Of a DNA stretch of 64,000 nucleotides, positions 8,755-17,316 are shown one piece after another. Origin of the DNA: Edwardsiella anguillarum. GTDB lineage: Bacteria > Pseudomonadota > Gammaproteobacteria > Enterobacterales > Enterobacteriaceae. How positions within the stretch are numbered: the first letter of the stretch is position 1; each line of letters starts with the position of its first letter. The DNA is taken from the NCBI RefSeq assembly GCF_008801815.1, contig NZ_VZOX01000020.1; one strand, given 5' to 3'. Both the position numbers and the translations under genes were made by a program. The notes under the pieces are model-generated. The model worked only from the letters and a program-made list of their open reading frames with translations. It was not told where the DNA came from and searched no databases.

Positions 8755-9528
8755 ATGATGAAAAAAACAGCCCGAGCTCTGCTGGCCCTCACCCTGCTTA
8801 GCGGCGGTGCGCTGGCCCAGAGCAGCGACGATTTCACTGCGATACAGTCCGCAGGCAGCATCAAGTTTGGCACCGAGGGAACCTATCCGCCCTATACCTA
8901 CCACGATGCCAGCGGCAAGCTGGTCGGGTTTGATGTCGATATCGCCCGCGCCGTGGCCGCCAAGATGGGACTGAAGCCCGTCTTTGTCGAGGGGCGCTGG
9001 GACGGTCTGATCGCCGGGCTGTCGGCCAAACGCTACGATGCGGTGATCAATCAGGTGGGGATCACCCCAGAGCGCCAGGCTAAATTTGACTTCTCCGACC
9101 CCTATATTGGTGCGAAGGCGGTGCTGATCGTCCGCAGCGACAATACCCGGCTAAACAGCTTTGACGATCTGCGCGGGCAGAAAGCGGCCCAGAGTCTAAC
9201 CAGCAACTATGCCAAGCTGGCGGAGCACTATGGCGCAGATCTGGTGCCGACCGATGGTTTCAACCAGTCGCTGGAGCTGGTGATCAGCGGCCGGGCGGCG
9301 GCCACGCTGAACGATAACCTCTCTTACCTCGACTTTCGGCAGCATAAGCCCAATGCCCCCCTCAAGGTGGTGGCCGTAGCGGATCAACGCGCCGACTCTG
9401 CGATTCTGGTGCGTAAAGGCCAGCCCCAGCTGGTCGCAGCGCTGAACCGCGCACTGAGCGAGATCCGCGCCGATGGTACTTACCAGACCCTATCTCAGCG
9501 CTACTTCGGCAGCGACGTCTCACAATAA
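8755..9528 (+). CDS. Amino-acid ABC transporter periplasmic substrate-binding protein
   Basis: The 257-residue product is an SBP family 3 protein. A signal peptide (MMKKTARALLALTLLSGGALA) precedes the mature domain. Signature blocks include GTEGTYPPYTYHD, GFDVDIARAVA and WDGLIAGLSAKRYDAVINQV. Such proteins bind polar amino acids or cystine in the periplasm; overall it resembles the cystine-binding TcyA/TcyJ group, but the ligand cannot be read from the sequence. It is followed 69 bases later by the matching permease gene. No ATP-binding subunit gene follows. Confidence 0.92.
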   Translation: MMKKTARALLALTLLSGGALAQSSDDFTAIQSAGSIKFGTEGTYPPYTYHDASGKLVGFDVDIARAVAAKMGLKPVFVEGRWDGLIAGLSAKRYDAVINQVGITPERQAKFDFSDPYIGAKAVLIVRSDNTRLNSFDDLRGQKAAQSLTSNYAKLAEHYGADLVPTDGFNQSLELVISGRAAATLNDNLSYLDFRQHKPNAPLKVVAVADQRADSAILVRKGQPQLVAALNRALSEIRADGTYQTLSQRYFGSDVSQ

Positions 9529-9597
9529 TCGCCGCCGCGCATTTCCGGCGTTATCCCGCCGCCCTGGCGGCGGGTGCCCAGATACGGAGTCTCCATC

Positions 9598-10296
9598 ATG
9601 CCCCACTGGCTGTCCCCCCTGATCGCTATCCTGCCGCATCCCGACTGGCTGCAGCCGGTCGCTGACGCCTTCTGGCCGCTACTCTCCGCCGCGCTGCGCT
9701 TCTCCCTACCGCTGGCGCTGCTCTCCTTCTGCGGCGGCCTACTGGTGGGGCTGGCCACCGCGTTAATCCGCCTGTACGCCATTCGGCCGCTGAAGCTCTG
9801 TGCCGACTTCTATGTCTGGGTTTTCCGCGGAACCCCGCTGCTGGTACAGCTGTTCCTGATCTTTTATGGTCTGCCGAGCGCCGGGATCACGCTGGATGCC
9901 TTTCCCGCCGCGCTGATCGGTTTTACCCTCAACGTCGGCGCCTACAGCTCAGAGATCGTACGCGGCGCCATCCTGTCGGTTCCTCAGGGCCAGTGGGAGG
10001 CGGCCAGCGCCATCGGTATGAACAGCGGTCAGGCGATGCGCCGGGTGATCCTGCCGCAGTCGGTCTTTGTCAGCCTGCCGCCGCTCTCCAACGCCTTTAT
10101 CTCGCTGATAAAGGACACCTCTCTGGCCGCGGTGATCACCGTGCCGGAGATGTTTCTCGCCGCCCAGCGCATTGTGGCGGTCAACTATGAGCCGCTGATC
10201 ATCTACAGCGAAACGGCGCTGATCTATCTGGCCTTCAGCACCCTGCTCGGTAAGCTGCAGCTGCGCCTGGAGCGCTATTACCGTCGCTACGAGTAA
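9598..10296 (+). CDS. Amino-acid ABC transporter permease (HisM/GltK type)
   Basis: The 232-residue polytopic inner-membrane protein has the DALR-family features: FRGTPLLVQLFLIFYGLP near residues 76-95 and the EAA loop EAASAIGMNSGQAMRRVILP near residues 135-155, which contacts the ATPase. I chose the ATG at 9598 because GGAG lies 8 bases before it; another in-frame ATG lies 8 codons upstream. It belongs with the preceding binding protein. The usual third gene, the ATPase, is missing; the next gene is on the other strand. Confidence 0.92.
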   Translation: MPHWLSPLIAILPHPDWLQPVADAFWPLLSAALRFSLPLALLSFCGGLLVGLATALIRLYAIRPLKLCADFYVWVFRGTPLLVQLFLIFYGLPSAGITLDAFPAALIGFTLNVGAYSSEIVRGAILSVPQGQWEAASAIGMNSGQAMRRVILPQSVFVSLPPLSNAFISLIKDTSLAAVITVPEMFLAAQRIVAVNYEPLIIYSETALIYLAFSTLLGKLQLRLERYYRRYE

Positions 10297-10339
10297 AGCA
10301 TCGGCAACAGAAATCGCCCCATCGCCGGGGGGAAGAGAC

Positions 10340-10370
10340 AAAAAAAAACCCGCAGGCAGCGCCTGCGGGC
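10340..10370 (-). terminator. Rho-independent terminator on the minus strand
   Basis: On the minus strand the 9-bp perfect stem CCCGCAGGC/GCCTGCGGG with a 3-base loop is followed by nine T residues. It would end transcripts from the small gene at 10476-10727. On the plus strand the hairpin lacks a T-run. Confidence 0.85.
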
Positions 10371-10475
10371 TCAAATGCAATGAGAAACTCTATGTCGAAA
10401 TTATTCAACAACCATAGGCTATCACACTACATTTTTTTAACAATTTATTTTCGTTAAACTGTGCAGAGCATCACC

Positions 10476-10727
10476 TTAATGCGCAGCGCTTTCCGCCTCG
10501 CGAGAGAACTTCAGCTCGATCAGCGCGATGGCTTTCTGCACCCCGCGCCGGGTCACCTCATCGATGTCCCGCTGGTTAAAATCGATGCTTTTCAGCTGCT
10601 GCGCCATTTTGGCTCGCACCTCGGCCGAGGCGATCAGCTCGATCACATCCAGGATCTGTTTGATCACCAGTTGACAGGCCACCAGATCGGAGGCCAGCTC
10701 ATCGCGCTCACTCAACATCTGCGACAT
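10476..10727 (-). CDS. Small hypothetical protein, possibly DUF2594 (YecF-like)
   Basis: An 83-residue, mostly helical, charged protein with no membrane segment. The block ELASDLVACQLVIKQILDVI and the spacing of later hydrophobics faintly resemble E. coli YecF (DUF2594), but identity is low and I do not assign a symbol. The start has GGAAACTCC upstream, a moderate ribosome-binding site. It lies 56 bases after yciO on the same strand and is followed by a strong terminator, so it may be the last gene of the rnm-yciO transcript. Confidence 0.65.
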   Translation of the reverse strand: MSQMLSERDELASDLVACQLVIKQILDVIELIASAEVRAKMAQQLKSIDFNQRDIDEVTRRGVQKAIALIELKFSREAESAAH

Positions 10728-10783
10728 GGAGTTTCCTTAATTAACACGGCAAATAAACAGGGCATGCGGCTACGCCGCCGACC

Positions 10784-11404
10784 TCACTGAAAGGGCTTGG
10801 GATCGCCGGCGCCGACGCGTACCACCAGCGGCGTATCGTCGGTCAAGTCGATCACCGTCGTCGGCTGCTGCCCCAGGTAGCCACCGTGGATCACCAACTC
10901 CACCTGTTTCCCCAGACGCTCCTGGATCTCCTCCGGATCGGACTCGGCAAACTCGCTGTCCGGCAACATCAGGGTGGTGGACATCAGCGGTTCGCCCAGC
11001 TCGGCCAGCAAATCCTGCGCAATTGGATTGGATGGCACCCGCAGGCCGATAGTCTTGCGCTTCTCGCTCATCAGCCGACGGGGAACCTCTTTGCTCGCCT
11101 TCAGAATAAAGGTATAGCCGCCCGGCGTATTGTTTTTCAGCAGACGGAAAGCCGCATTGTCCACAAAGGCATAGCTGGAGAGCTCGGAGAGATCCCGGCA
11201 TACCAGGGTAAAGTTGTGATTGCTGTCGATGCGCCGGATGCGACAGATCCGCTCCATGGCATTTTTCTCTTCCAGCATACAGCCCAGCGCATAGCCGGAG
11301 TCCGTGGGATAAACGATCACCCCACCTTTATGCAGCACCTCCACCACCTGCTTGATCAGGCGCGGCTGCGGATTTTCTGGGTGAATATAAAACAATTGAC
11401 TCAT
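10784..11404 (-). CDS. yciO: YciO, Sua5/YrdC-family protein
   Basis: YciO belongs to the YrdC/Sua5 superfamily that includes the threonylcarbamoyl-AMP synthases for tRNA t6A; YciO itself has no settled essential role. The 206-residue product equals E. coli YciO in length. Visible motifs are GGVIVYPTDSGYALGC, the family nucleotide-binding segment, and TIGLRVPSNPIA. The start at 11404 overlaps the stop of rnm by four bases (ATGA), so the two are translationally coupled; longer upstream extensions in frame are not used. Confidence 0.95.
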   Translation of the reverse strand: MSQLFYIHPENPQPRLIKQVVEVLHKGGVIVYPTDSGYALGCMLEEKNAMERICRIRRIDSNHNFTLVCRDLSELSSYAFVDNAAFRLLKNNTPGGYTFILKASKEVPRRLMSEKRKTIGLRVPSNPIAQDLLAELGEPLMSTTLMLPDSEFAESDPEEIQERLGKQVELVIHGGYLGQQPTTVIDLTDDTPLVVRVGAGDPKPFQ

Positions 11405-12312
11405 AACGCCTCCAGTAGACTCGCGCCGGGTTGGGAAGCCTGCGGCACCGAAGCCCAATGCGTCCAGACGGGGAGCACCCCATCGGGTAAGGAAAGGCCC
11501 CGTCCCAGATCCAGATAGGGCGTAGGCTGATGAAAGTCAGACCCCTGCGAGGCCGATAGCGCAAACTGGCGAGCCAGCAGCCCCAGTTGGTGACGCTCAT
11601 GGGGCGGCTGCTGGCATTGGGCAACCTCCAGCGCGTCGCCGCCGGCGGCGCAGAACGTCGTCAGCAGGCGTTTCAGCCATTTGCCGCTCAGACGGTAGCG
11701 CCCGGGGTGCGCCAGCACCGCCACGCCGCCCGCCTGATGGATCGCCGCCACGGCATCGGCTATCGTGCCCCACTGCGGGGGAACATAGCCGGTCTTACCG
11801 CGCGCCAGAAAATGTTTAAACACGTCTGCGCTGCGGGTCGCGTAGCCGCGTTCAACCAGGTAGCGGGCAAAATGTCCCCGGGTCAGCTGTGCGCCCTGCG
11901 CCAGGCGCTGCGCCCCCTCCAGCGCGCCCTCAATCCGGGCCCGCGCCAGGCGGCGCCCGATCTCCGCGGCGCGCTCGTCGCGCCGCTGCGCCTGCAGCGT
12001 CAGAAAGGCGCCCAGCGCCGGGCTGTCCACATCCACATTCAGTCCCACTACGTGAATTTCATGATGCTCCCACAGCGTAGAAATCTCTACGCCGGCGATC
12101 AGCGCCAGGGGCAGCGACTGATCGGCGATCGCCTGACGGGCGGCGGCGATGCCGCCTAACGTATCGTGATCGGTGATCGCCAGGGCCGTAACGCCCCGCT
12201 CCACGGCCCGCGCCACCAGCGCCTCAGGGCTCAGTAGCCCATCTGACGCCCAGGTATGGCTGTGTAAATCAAACAGCGCCGGGCGTTCCTCTGGGAAATA
12301 CGCTAACACCAT
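11401..12312 (-). CDS. rnm: RNase AM / TrpH, PHP-domain 5'-3' exonuclease
   Basis: This PHP-family metal-dependent phosphoesterase (TrpH, YciV, renamed Rnm) matures the 5' ends of rRNAs and can degrade 3',5'-bisphosphonucleotides. Metal-binding motifs are visible: DLHSHT near residue 16, ITDHDT near 48, GVEIST, AHPGRY and GSDFHQP near the C-terminus. I start it at the ATG at 12312, which has GGAG 5 bases before it, giving 303 residues (E. coli 293). An upstream in-frame ATG exists 12 codons earlier. It is divergent from the trp promoter. Confidence 0.94.
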   Translation of the reverse strand: MVLAYFPEERPALFDLHSHTWASDGLLSPEALVARAVERGVTALAITDHDTLGGIAAARQAIADQSLPLALIAGVEISTLWEHHEIHVVGLNVDVDSPALGAFLTLQAQRRDERAAEIGRRLARARIEGALEGAQRLAQGAQLTRGHFARYLVERGYATRSADVFKHFLARGKTGYVPPQWGTIADAVAAIHQAGGVAVLAHPGRYRLSGKWLKRLLTTFCAAGGDALEVAQCQQPPHERHQLGLLARQFALSASQGSDFHQPTPYLDLGRGLSLPDGVLPVWTHWASVPQASQPGASLLEAL

Positions 12313-12422
12313 GGATCTCCACTGCAAATCGGTTATGACCCTCATCATAGCGTTTTACGCCCTGTGGCACTAATGCGGATAGCGCCCCAACGCCACAGAT
12401 GATGAAAAAATGCGCCGCGGCA

Positions 12423-12464
12423 TTGACATGACACCATGAAACTAGTTTACTAGTACGCAAGTTC
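12423..12464 (+). promoter_or_regulatory. trp promoter and TrpR operator
   Basis: The -35 TTGACA (12423-12428) is 17 bases from the -10 TTTACT (12446-12451). The -10 lies inside the palindrome ACTAGTTTACTAGT (12441-12454), and with the following ACGCAAGTTC this is nearly the E. coli trp operator. TrpR with tryptophan should block RNA polymerase here. Confidence 0.93.
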
Positions 12465-12489
12465 ACTCAGGAGCTAATTGGAGCGCGTC

Positions 12490-12567
12490 ATGCAGAAAAC
12501 ACCGAGCCTCTCTCTCGACACCACCATCGTCCACGGATGGCGTCCTCATCGCACTCGGGCGGAATAA
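12490..12567 (+). CDS. trpL: trp operon leader peptide
   Basis: A 25-codon open frame starts about 30 bases after the expected transcription start, with GGAG 8 bases before the ATG, and stops at TAA 12565-12567. It contains one Trp codon (TGG 12538-12540) in HGWRPHR, where E. coli has two adjacent Trp codons. The codon sits just before a segment (12541-12545) that can pair with 12557-12561, as expected for attenuation. Confidence 0.85.
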   Translation: MQKTPSLSLDTTIVHGWRPHRTRAE

Positions 12568-12622
12568 ACGCGCAGAAACCGTACGCCTGCGTTATTACCG
12601 CCCGCATAATGCGGGCTTTTTT
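12541..12622 (+). promoter_or_regulatory. trp attenuator
   Basis: Three alternative pairings are visible. Pause hairpin: CGTCC (12541-12545) with GGGCG (12557-12561). Antiterminator: GGGCGG (12557-12562) with CCGCCC (12598-12603), extended by AATAA with TTATT. Terminator: GCCCGCA (12600-12606) with TGCGGGC (12610-12616) followed by six T residues. A ribosome stalled at the Trp codon would cover the first segment and allow the antiterminator. Confidence 0.9.
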
Positions 12623-12659
12623 ATGTCCGCGCCGTGTATGACCGTCAGGGAGCTATTCT

Positions 12660-14234
12660 ATGCCTCAGGCCAAAACCGCCGTGACCGTATTAACCCGCAG
12701 CGCCGCTTACTCCGCGGATCCGACGCTGCTTTTTGAACAACTGTGCGCCCAGCGCCCGGCGACGCTACTGCTGGAGTCTGCCGATATCGCCAGTAAGCAC
12801 CACCTGAAAAGTCTCCTGATCATCGACAGCGCCCTGCGTATTACCGCGCGCGGGCGGGAGGTCACGCTGGAGTCATTAAGCGCTAACGGCGCGGCCCTGC
12901 TGACCACCCTGCGTCATGCCCTGCCCCCAGACGTAGCCTGTACGAGCCAGGCCCACGGCTGTACGCTCACCTTTCCCGCGCCGGACAATGAGCAGGATGA
13001 AGACAGCCGGCTGCACACCCCGTCGGTATTCGACGCGCTGCGTACCCTGCTCTCCTGCCAGCCAACGCCTGACGCCGAGCCGGAGGCCATGTTGCTCGGC
13101 GGCCTGTTCGCCTATGATCTGGTCGCCGGCTTTGAACCCTTGCCACAGCTCAGCGCAGGGCCGCGCTGCCCCGATCTCTGCTTTTATCTGGCCGAAACCC
13201 TGCTGATCCTCGACCACCGTCAGGGCAGCGCCCGCCTACAGGCCAGCCTCTTCAGCACCGCGGCGGATGAGCATCAGCGCCTGCAGCAGCGCCTGGATGA
13301 CCTGCTGACGGAGATGCAGCGCCCCTTCACGGCGGCGCCCGTTGCGCCCTGTCCGCCGTTAACGGTCGAGGTCGATCGGGATGATGAGGCGTTCGCTGCG
13401 ATCGTCCGCGACATGCAGCGCGCCATTCTCGCCGGTGACATTTTTCAGGCGGTGCCTTCACGCCGCTTCACGCTACCCTGTCCCGCGCCGCTGGCCGCCT
13501 ACCGTCAGCTGAAACAGAACAACCCCAGCCCTTACATGTTCTTCATGCAGGATCAGGCCTTCACGCTGTTCGGCGCCTCGCCGGAGAGTGCCCTGAAATA
13601 CGATGCCGACAGCCGGCGGGTCGAGATCTACCCCATCGCGGGTACCCGGCCGCGCGGACGGCGCGCCGACGGCAGCATCGATCGCGATCTCGATGGCCGA
13701 CTGGAGCTGGACATGCGCAGCGATCCCAAAGAGCTGGCCGAACACCTGATGCTGGTCGATCTGGCGCGCAACGATCTGGCGCGGATCTGTGAGCCGGGCT
13801 CACGCTACGTCGCCGAGCTGACCAACGTGGATCGCTACTCCGTGGTGATGCACCTGGTCTCCCGAGTCGTCGGCACCCTACGCGCCGATCTCGACGCGCT
13901 GCATGCCTACCGTGCCTGCATGAACATGGGCACCCTGAGCGGTGCCCCCAAAGTGCGCGCCATGCAGCTGATCGCCGCCAGCGAGCGGCGGCGGCGCGGC
14001 AGCTACGGCGGCGCCGTCGGCTATCTGACGGCCCGCGGCGATCTGGATACCTGCATCGTTATCCGCGCCGCCTACGTAGAGGACGGCGTCGCCAGCGTAC
14101 AGGCCGGCGCCGGCGTGGTGCTGGACTCCCAGCCTCAGGCGGAGGCCGATGAAACCCGCAGCAAGGCCCGGGCGGTGCTGAACGCCATCGCGGCGGCGCA
14201 CGCGAATTTCCCCCAGCCGCAAGGAGCGATCTGA
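12660..14234 (+). CDS. trpE: Anthranilate synthase component I
   Basis: TrpE makes anthranilate from chorismate, using ammonia delivered by TrpG. The 524-residue product is of usual length. The N-terminal feedback-binding motif LLESADI near residues 38-44 is where tryptophan inhibits the enzyme in E. coli and Serratia. The chorismate-binding domain fills the second half with IFQAVPSRRF, GASPES, PIAGTRPRG, DLARNDLAR and SGAPKVRAM. Start has AGGGAG 8 bases upstream. The stop overlaps the trpG start by one base (TGATG), so the two are coupled. Confidence 0.98.
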   Translation: MPQAKTAVTVLTRSAAYSADPTLLFEQLCAQRPATLLLESADIASKHHLKSLLIIDSALRITARGREVTLESLSANGAALLTTLRHALPPDVACTSQAHGCTLTFPAPDNEQDEDSRLHTPSVFDALRTLLSCQPTPDAEPEAMLLGGLFAYDLVAGFEPLPQLSAGPRCPDLCFYLAETLLILDHRQGSARLQASLFSTAADEHQRLQQRLDDLLTEMQRPFTAAPVAPCPPLTVEVDRDDEAFAAIVRDMQRAILAGDIFQAVPSRRFTLPCPAPLAAYRQLKQNNPSPYMFFMQDQAFTLFGASPESALKYDADSRRVEIYPIAGTRPRGRRADGSIDRDLDGRLELDMRSDPKELAEHLMLVDLARNDLARICEPGSRYVAELTNVDRYSVVMHLVSRVVGTLRADLDALHAYRACMNMGTLSGAPKVRAMQLIAASERRRRGSYGGAVGYLTARGDLDTCIVIRAAYVEDGVASVQAGAGVVLDSQPQAEADETRSKARAVLNAIAAAHANFPQPQGAI

Positions 14235-14869
14235 TGGCCGACGTCTTACTGCTCGACAACATTGACTCGTTTACCTACAACCTGGTCGATCAGCTGCGCA
14301 GCGGCGGTCATCGGGTGGTTATCTACCGTAACAGCGTCGCGCCGGATACGCTGCTGCGGCATCTGGATAGGCTGCACCAGCCGCTGCTGATGCTCTCCCC
14401 CGGTCCCGGCGCACCGGCTGACGCAGGCTGTATGCCCGCGCTGCTGCAAACGCTGTGCGGGCGCCTGCCCATCATCGGCATCTGTCTGGGACACCAGGCC
14501 ATCGTCGAATACTATGGCGGCCAGGTCGATCGGGCGGAGGAAGTTCTGCACGGGCGGGTCTGCGCCATCGAGCACGATGGCGAGGCCATGTTTCGCGGCC
14601 TGCCGTCGCCGCTGCCGGTAGCGCGCTACCACTCGCTGGCGGCCCGACGCATTCCGGCCGATCTCTGCGTCAACGCCCACTTCCAGGGCATGGTCATGGC
14701 GGTGCGCCACGATCGCCAGCGCGTCTGCGGCTTCCAGTTTCACCCGGAGTCGCTCCTCACGCCACAGGGCGCCCGGCTGCTGGAGCAGAGCATCGACTGG
14801 GCCCGCGCCGCGCCGCCCCAGCCCCGATTGCCCTCCCTCAGCGCAGCGGAGGCCCCATCATGTCACTGA
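14234..14869 (+). CDS. trpG: Anthranilate synthase glutamine amidotransferase subunit
   Basis: TrpG releases ammonia from glutamine for TrpE. It is a class I glutamine amidotransferase of 211 residues: nucleophile Cys84 in GICLGHQAI, and the His-Glu pair in FQFHPES near residues 172-174. It is a free-standing protein, unlike the fused TrpGD of E. coli, and so resembles Serratia. Its last ten bases overlap the start of trpD, giving a 15-residue tail beyond the usual domain end. It keeps the oxyanion-hole SPGPGAP motif near residue 55. Confidence 0.98.
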   Translation: MADVLLLDNIDSFTYNLVDQLRSGGHRVVIYRNSVAPDTLLRHLDRLHQPLLMLSPGPGAPADAGCMPALLQTLCGRLPIIGICLGHQAIVEYYGGQVDRAEEVLHGRVCAIEHDGEAMFRGLPSPLPVARYHSLAARRIPADLCVNAHFQGMVMAVRHDRQRVCGFQFHPESLLTPQGARLLEQSIDWARAAPPQPRLPSLSAAEAPSCH

Positions 14870-15876
14870 CCTCTGAGCATCTGACCATATTGGATAAGCT
14901 ATACCGGGCGCAGGTGATCAGCCGCGCGGAAAGCCAGCGGCTCTTTAGCGCCATCGTGCACGGTCATCTGGAGCCGAGTCAGCTGGCAGCCGCGCTGATC
15001 AGCATGAAGATCCGCGGCGAACATCCCGATGAGATCGCCGGCGCCGCCAGCGCGCTGCTGGAGGCGGCGCAGCCGTTCCCTCGCCCGGCGTATGAGTTTG
15101 CCGACATCGTCGGCACCGGCGGCGACGGCAGCGACAGCATTAATATCTCGACCGCCAGCGCCTTTGTTGCCGCGGCCTGCGGCGTACGCATCGCCAAGCA
15201 CGGCAACCGCAGCGTATCCAGCCGTACCGGATCGTCGGATCTGCTGCAGGCGCTGGGGATCCGTCTGGACATGAGCGCCGAGGCGTCGCGCCGGGCGCTG
15301 GATGAGCTGGGGCTCTGCTTCCTGTTCGCCCCCCAGTACCACAGTGGCTTTCGTCATGCCATGCCGGTGCGCCAACAGCTCAAGACCCGCACCATCTTTA
15401 ATCTGCTTGGCCCGCTGATCAACCCGGCCCGACCAACCCGCGCGCTGATCGGCGTCTACAGCCCCGATCGGGTGCTGCCGCTGGCGCAAAGCCTGCGCGG
15501 CCTAGGCTACCAGCATGCGGCCGTCGTGCACGGCGGCGGGCTGGATGAGGTCGCCTTGCACGCCCCGACACAGGTGGCAGAGCTGCACCAGGGCGAGATC
15601 CGCCACTATCAGCTGACGGCGCGCGACTTCGGCCTGCCGGACTATCCCCTCAGCGCGCTGCGCGGCGGCGCGCCGGAGGAGAACCGTACCCTGTTGACCC
15701 GCCTGCTCCAGGGGGTGGGCGCGCCCGCGCATCAGGGCGCCGTCGCCGCCAACGTGGCGCTGTTGCTGCGCCTGTTCGGCCAGCGCGATCTGGTTGCTAA
15801 CGCCCGCCAGGCGCTGGATGTCCTGCGCAGCGGACGTGCCTATCACTATGTCACCGCCCTGGCCGCCCGCGGCTAA
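14860..15876 (+). CDS. trpD: Anthranilate phosphoribosyltransferase
   Basis: TrpD joins anthranilate to PRPP. I start it at the ATG at 14860, inside the end of trpG, giving 338 residues; this matches the free-standing TrpD family. The PRPP and anthranilate motifs are GTGGDGSDS near residues 83-91, KHGNRSVSSRTGSSD near 110-124 and the NLLGPLINPA block near 185-195. A longer in-frame open stretch upstream lies inside trpG and has no start signal. In E. coli the same enzyme is the C-terminal half of a TrpGD fusion. Confidence 0.98.
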   Translation: MSLTSEHLTILDKLYRAQVISRAESQRLFSAIVHGHLEPSQLAAALISMKIRGEHPDEIAGAASALLEAAQPFPRPAYEFADIVGTGGDGSDSINISTASAFVAAACGVRIAKHGNRSVSSRTGSSDLLQALGIRLDMSAEASRRALDELGLCFLFAPQYHSGFRHAMPVRQQLKTRTIFNLLGPLINPARPTRALIGVYSPDRVLPLAQSLRGLGYQHAAVVHGGGLDEVALHAPTQVAELHQGEIRHYQLTARDFGLPDYPLSALRGGAPEENRTLLTRLLQGVGAPAHQGAVAANVALLLRLFGQRDLVANARQALDVLRSGRAYHYVTALAARG

Positions 15877-15901
15877 CCTTATACAGCGCAAGGAACCTAT
15901 C

Positions 15902-17278
15902 ATGACACAACCCTCGCCATCGCCCGCCAGCCTGCTGAACCGCATCATCGCCGATAAACGGCGCTGGATCGCCGCCCGGGAGCAGCAGCAGCCGCTGTCA
16001 GGCTTTCAACCAACCCTGCGACGCAGCGAGCGCGACTTTCACCGGGCGCTCAGCGAGACGCCGCGCGCGCTGATCCTAGAGTGTAAAAAAGCATCGCCCT
16101 CGCGCGGGCTGATCCGGGCGGACTTTGACCCACAGGCTATCGCACGGATATATCGCGATCATGCCGCCGCCATCTCGGTCTTAACCGACAGTGACTATTT
16201 TCAGGGTGACTTCCGCTTTCTGCGCACAGTAAGTGACGTTGTCACGCAACCGGTGCTGTGTAAAGACTTTATCCTCTCGCCTTACCAGATCTATCTGGCG
16301 CGCCACTACCGCGCCGATGCCATCCTGCTGATGCTCTCCGTATTGGACGATACCCAGTATCGCCAGCTGGCCGCCGTGGCCACGACGCTGAACATGGGGA
16401 TCCTCACCGAGGTCAGCACCCCCGCCGAAATGGCGCGCGCCGTCACGCTGGGCGCCAGGACGATCGGCATCAATAACCGTAATCTGCACGATCTCAGCGT
16501 CGATCCCGAGCGTACTCGGCATCTCGCGGCGCTGGCACCGCCGGGCGCGACGCTTATCGCCGAGTCCGGTATCCGCAGCCACGCCCAAATCCGCGATCTG
16601 GGCCGCCTGGTGCAGGGCTTTCTGATCGGCAGCGCGCTGATGTCCCAGCCCGATCTGCGCAGCGCCGTCTGTCGTCTGCGCTTTGGCGACAATAAGGTCT
16701 GTGGCCTGACCCGCCCTGAAGACGCGGTCAGCGCGCTGTGCGCCGGCGCCGTCTACGGCGGCCTGATCTTCGTGGCCGACTCGCCGCGCTACGTCGATAT
16801 CGCCACCGCCCGCGGCATTATCTCGGCCGCCCCGCTGCGGTACGTCGGGGTCTTTCGCAATGCCAAGCCCGCCAGCGTTGCGCTGGCCGCGGAACGCCTG
16901 GCTCTGCACGCCGTTCAGCTGCACGGCGGCGAGGATCAGGCCTATATCGATAGCCTGCGTCCGCTGTTACCGGCGGCCTGTCGGATCTGGAAGGCGCTGC
17001 CGGTCAGCGATGCGATGCCCACAGAGCGCCTGCGTCACGTCGATCGCTACCTGCTTGACGGCGCACGCCCCGGCAGTGGACGCCCCTTTGACTGGCGCCT
17101 GCTGGACGGACATCCCCTAGGCGACATCATGCTGGCCGGCGGGATCAGCGCCGATAACTGCCGCGCAGCGGCTGACCTCGGCGCGCAGGGTCTCGATTTT
17201 AACTCCGCCGTGGAGTCCTCTCCCGGGCGTAAAGACCCCGGCAAACTCCGTGCGGCCTTCCAGGCGCTGCTCGCCTGA
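15902..17278 (+). CDS. trpC: Bifunctional indole-3-glycerol-phosphate synthase / phosphoribosylanthranilate isomerase
   Basis: The 458-residue fusion carries TrpC (about residues 1-255) and TrpF (about 258-458), two TIM-barrel domains acting at consecutive but reversed steps: TrpF isomerises phosphoribosylanthranilate, TrpC then closes the indole ring. TrpC motifs: LECKKASPSRGLI near 60-72, VLCKDFI near 118 and GINNRNL near 190. TrpF begins with KVCGLTRPEDA. The ATG at 15902 has AAGGA 8 bases before it; the frame is open further upstream but inside trpD. The fusion is the enterobacterial form. Confidence 0.98.
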   Translation: MTQPSPSPASLLNRIIADKRRWIAAREQQQPLSGFQPTLRRSERDFHRALSETPRALILECKKASPSRGLIRADFDPQAIARIYRDHAAAISVLTDSDYFQGDFRFLRTVSDVVTQPVLCKDFILSPYQIYLARHYRADAILLMLSVLDDTQYRQLAAVATTLNMGILTEVSTPAEMARAVTLGARTIGINNRNLHDLSVDPERTRHLAALAPPGATLIAESGIRSHAQIRDLGRLVQGFLIGSALMSQPDLRSAVCRLRFGDNKVCGLTRPEDAVSALCAGAVYGGLIFVADSPRYVDIATARGIISAAPLRYVGVFRNAKPASVALAAERLALHAVQLHGGEDQAYIDSLRPLLPAACRIWKALPVSDAMPTERLRHVDRYLLDGARPGSGRPFDWRLLDGHPLGDIMLAGGISADNCRAAADLGAQGLDFNSAVESSPGRKDPGKLRAAFQALLA

Positions 17279-17316
17279 GACGCTACCACCGTTTTTATGA
17301 CTGACAGGAAGATGAC

